Part shown: positions 62,030-64,000 of the stretch, in pieces
Layout of the letters: every line of letters begins with the position of its first letter
How positions within the stretch are numbered: the first letter of the stretch is position 1
Origin: Paenibacillus sp. PCH8
GTDB taxonomy: Bacteria > Bacillota > Bacilli > Paenibacillales > Paenibacillaceae
Assembly (NCBI RefSeq): GCF_002968835.1
Contig: NZ_PKQK01000001.1
Coordinates: 2,294,001-2,358,000, forward strand
DNA length: 64,000 bases
Direction: 5' to 3'
Position numbers and translations under genes: made by a program
Notes under the pieces: generated by a model
Told to the model about the DNA's origin: nothing
The model's input: only the letters and a program-made list of their open reading frames with translations
Databases searched by the model: none

Positions 62030-62917
62030 TTGAACGCTTATGAAGAAATACGAAAAGGGGAGCGAGGGGCTTGGGTTAGTATCATAGCCTATCTCGTCTT
62101 GTCTGCCTTTAAGCTCATCTGTGGATATGTATTTGCTTCCAGCGCGTTGCTGGCGGATGGTTTTAATAACCTGACGGATATTGTGGCATCCGTTGCTGTG
62201 TTGATTGGACTTCGAATTTCACAGAAGCCTCCTGATTCCGATCATGCTTACGGGCATTTCAGAGCGGAAACCGTAGCAGCTCTGGTGGCTTCATTTATTA
62301 TGGCCATGGTTGGGTTGCAAGTGTTGGTTGAAGCCGTTCGTTCATGGTATGAAGGAGCCTTTACTGCACCTAATCTGTGGGCGGCAGCGGTTGCTGTAGT
62401 CTGTGCTGTGGTGATGCTGGGTGTATACCGCTATAATTTCCGTCTGGCGAAACAAATTAACAGTCAGGCCTTGATGGCTGCGGCAAAAGATAATCGCTCC
62501 GATGCTTGGGTCAGCATAGGAGCAGCAGTTGGAATCATAGGTGCGCAATTTGGACTTCCCTGGCTGGATAAAGTAGCTGCTATCGCTGTAGGTGTATTGA
62601 TCTGTAAGACAGCTTGGGAGATCTTCCGGGATTCTACACATCGTCTTACCGATGGATTTGATCAGAAAGAATTGACGGATCTCAGATCCTCCGTGGCTCG
62701 GGTTCCCGGCGTTGAGATGATCAAGGATGTAAAGGCACGTGTGCATGGCAGTCATGTACTTGTGGATGTGGTGATTGAAGTGGACGGAGGGCTGAGCCTG
62801 ATTGAAGGCCATCAGATCTGTGACAGAGTGGAAGAGCGGTTAAAGCGATCACATAACATCTTGCATGTTCATGTACATGTGGAACCGAAGATGGAAGAGG
62901 TCTCTGGAAACTCTTGA
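62030..62917 (+). CDS. Cation diffusion facilitator (CDF) metal efflux protein
   Basis: 295 residues with about six spans and a C-terminal cytoplasmic domain. Metal-site motifs are LADGFNNLTD in span 2 and DNRSDAWVS in span 5; HAYGHFRAETVAALV follows. The C-terminal domain contains HGSHVLVDVVIEVDGGLSLIEGH. It exports Zn, Mn or Fe in exchange for protons; the N/D-type site favours Mn or a broad range, by inference. TTG 62030 is 11 bases after AAAAGGAG; GTG 62018 is inside that site. A bidirectional terminator follows. Confidence 0.9.
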   Translation: MNAYEEIRKGERGAWVSIIAYLVLSAFKLICGYVFASSALLADGFNNLTDIVASVAVLIGLRISQKPPDSDHAYGHFRAETVAALVASFIMAMVGLQVLVEAVRSWYEGAFTAPNLWAAAVAVVCAVVMLGVYRYNFRLAKQINSQALMAAAKDNRSDAWVSIGAAVGIIGAQFGLPWLDKVAAIAVGVLICKTAWEIFRDSTHRLTDGFDQKELTDLRSSVARVPGVEMIKDVKARVHGSHVLVDVVIEVDGGLSLIEGHQICDRVEERLKRSHNILHVHVHVEPKMEEVSGNS

Positions 62918-62938
62918 ACAGGGAGTGAACATGTTGGA

Positions 62939-62987
62939 ATAAGTAAAGAGGACAGCCGCGATTATGCGCGCTGTCCTCTTTACTTAT
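62939..62987. terminator. Bidirectional terminator
   Basis: ATAAGTAAAGAGGACAGC (62939-62956) pairs perfectly over 18 bases with 62970-62987, around a GCGC-containing loop. It lies between the convergent CDF and SH3-like genes. Confidence 0.9.
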
Positions 62988-63008
62988 CGGTAGAACGATT
63001 ATACGATA

Positions 63009-63512
63009 TTATTGAATGGCAACGTGAATCCACGCTTTGCCTTTCCAAGTGTATACCTGTACCCATTCGCCGCCATCGAATCCGTCTACCACTTCACCAG
63101 TTGTATCGATAATTTGGGAACCCAGTGCACCAATTGGTTTACCGTTAGGCGCATCATAGAACCAAGTGCGCTCCAGAAGGTTCAATAACATTGTCGGTAC
63201 CAGTACTTCATCACCTGGTTTTACAAGCGGTTCTTCAAACATTTTGTCATCTGTAGTCGCTGGAGTTTCAGTCGTAGTTGAAGTGCCTTCTGTACCTGTA
63301 GTGTCTACTGTTGTACCTGTTACAGTCTCAGCAGTACCTTCTACAGTCTCTACGACAGGTTTGTTCACTTCAACAGCTGGAGTTGTTGTCGTTGTAGCCT
63401 CAGTTCCTGTTTCTGGAGTCACCGTTCCAGTAACCGCTTCCTCAGCACCTGCAGCGGCAGCCATCGAACCCATCAACGTTAAAGCAGCAGCAAAACTTAC
63501 GATTTTTTTCAT
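63009..63512 (-). CDS. Secreted SH3-like protein with Thr-rich linker
   Basis: 167 residues. The signal peptide is KKIVSFAAALTLMGSMAAAAGAEE with cleavage near AGA-EE. Residues about 26-90 are an acidic Thr/Val/Glu repeat region. Residues about 95-167 look like a bacterial SH3 domain (TWFYDAPNGKPIGALGSQ, GGEWVQVYTWKGKAWIH). Such domains bind peptidoglycan. GAGGAGGAAATACAA precedes the ATG. Confidence 0.82.
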   Translation of the reverse strand: MKKIVSFAAALTLMGSMAAAAGAEEAVTGTVTPETGTEATTTTTPAVEVNKPVVETVEGTAETVTGTTVDTTGTEGTSTTTETPATTDDKMFEEPLVKPGDEVLVPTMLLNLLERTWFYDAPNGKPIGALGSQIIDTTGEVVDGFDGGEWVQVYTWKGKAWIHVAIQ

Positions 63513-63807
63513 TTGTATTTCCTCCTCGGTTTTAGGTATGTAATTTGTTGTCCTGTGTTAAAAGTAACCAAGCGAGCTACCTTATGAATCACAAATTATA
63601 ACAATATTTTCTTGCATTCTCCAGTGTCAACTGGCGCATATGTGGGTATATAGCAGGCCTGTAAATATCATACTTCGGTGGGATATAATCGGGTTGGCTA
63701 TCTAAAAAAAGTCCTGTTTTTATGGATTCAGTGGGAGAGCGAATTGGAATAAAGCAGGAGGGAGTGCAATACATAATATAGAAAAGTTGGCTTGTGCCTG
63801 AACGCAC

Positions 63808-63842
63808 AAAAGCCAATCGGCTTGGTAGCACGATCGGCTTTT
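63808..63842 (-). terminator. Terminator hairpin downstream of the DUF1328 gene
   Basis: AAAAGCC pairs with GGCTTTT, with further GATC-type pairing inside. An overlapping alternative hairpin (TTGGCTTGTGC with GCACAAAAGCCAA, 63788-63816) shares its left arm. The rest of 63513-63877 shows no gene. Confidence 0.6.
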
Positions 63843-63877
63843 GTATGTATCCGTTAATGTTTATTCGGTACAGCGAG

Positions 63878-64000
63878 TTATCGCATTCGGCTACGTCCCG
63901 TAATGAGGGAGATTACGAACAGTACAACGAAGAGGAAGAAGAGTACTTTGGCAATTGAAGCTGCTGCCTCAACAATACCGAAGAATCCAAAAATACCTGC
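63878..64000 (-). CDS. DUF1328 (YtjA-like) small membrane protein, 5' end outside the window
   Basis: The last 40 codons of a minus-strand gene read [20 protein letters not shown], a second hydrophobic stretch ([13 protein letters not shown]) and a basic tail ending TGRSRMR. The GIFGF-G-(A/S)-SIAK pattern is that of the DUF1328 family of two-helix proteins of about 55 residues. Function unknown; homologues are associated with general stress. Confidence 0.8.
   Translation of the reverse strand, partial: AGIFGFFGIVEAAASIAKVLFFLFVVLFVISLITGRSRMR

Overview
The window looks like chromosomal DNA of a Paenibacillus-type Firmicute. Evidence: strong AGGAGG ribosome sites, frequent TTG/GTG starts, many products that match Bacillus subtilis families (QoxABCD, YhfS/YhfT/BioY, YerA, XylR/XylAB, YpgR/CvfC, YkpA), SLH/YcdB-type secreted proteins, an L-box lysine riboswitch, and sites resembling Fur-family and CcpA boxes. 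I see no phage, IS element, tRNA, rRNA or CRISPR array. Genus assignment is inference.

Layout. 1-5.5 kb: the end of a GH1 glycosidase, a small membrane protein, and qoxABCD (aa3-type quinol oxidase). 5.7-20.9 kb: a long co-directional run holding an enoyl-thioester reductase (MECR-like), BioY with its ECF module (two ATPases and EcfT), a YerA-type amidohydrolase, an acyl-CoA ligase, a thiolase, an SDR, a GT1 glycosyltransferase, an MFS exporter, a GT2 glycosyltransferase and an acyl-CoA dehydrogenase. It ends against a convergent MaoC-type double-hotdog hydratase. Together these contain every step of a fatty-acyl elongation cycle plus glycosylation and export, so this is the best candidate for an undescribed pathway. 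21.1-24.5 kb: a 4-deoxy-uronate operon (kduI, DeoR regulator, kduD, TIM-barrel isomerase). 24.8-32.3 kb: MetY-type sulfhydrylase, ZosA-type metal ATPase behind a Fur-like box, an alpha/beta hydrolase, a ZIP transporter and thioredoxin reductase divergent around a PerR-like box, and a glutaredoxin-like protein. 32.4-37.0 kb: the xylose locus xylR-xylA-xylB with operator and cre site.

37.3-47.5 kb: two glycosyltransferases (one a two-domain fusion), an MFS transporter beside what looks like the 5' stub of an Rrf2 regulator, KDPG aldolase, a frameshifted lipase-like hydrolase, a YcdB/SLH surface protein and a transglutaminase-like protein. 47.9-51.6 kb: LysP lysine permease under a lysine riboswitch, a CvfC/YpgR HEAT protein, and an unknown protein whose stop codon lies in a 20-bp perfect palindrome. 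51.7-55.6 kb: a divergent two-component system. 55.8-58.5 kb: cytochrome bd-type oxidase cydAB with two very small membrane genes, one recognisable as cydS. 58.6-64 kb: MBL-fold hydrolase, ABC-F ATPase, a small basic protein, a CDF cation transporter, a secreted SH3-like protein and a DUF1328 protein cut by the window end.

A recurring oddity needs care. Five genes (GT2, acyl-CoA dehydrogenase, alpha/beta hydrolase, response regulator and, by inference, the histidine-kinase N-terminus) each become intact by adding one base to a G or C run. All five go in the same direction, which points to homopolymer under-calling in the assembly more than to five independent pseudogenes.
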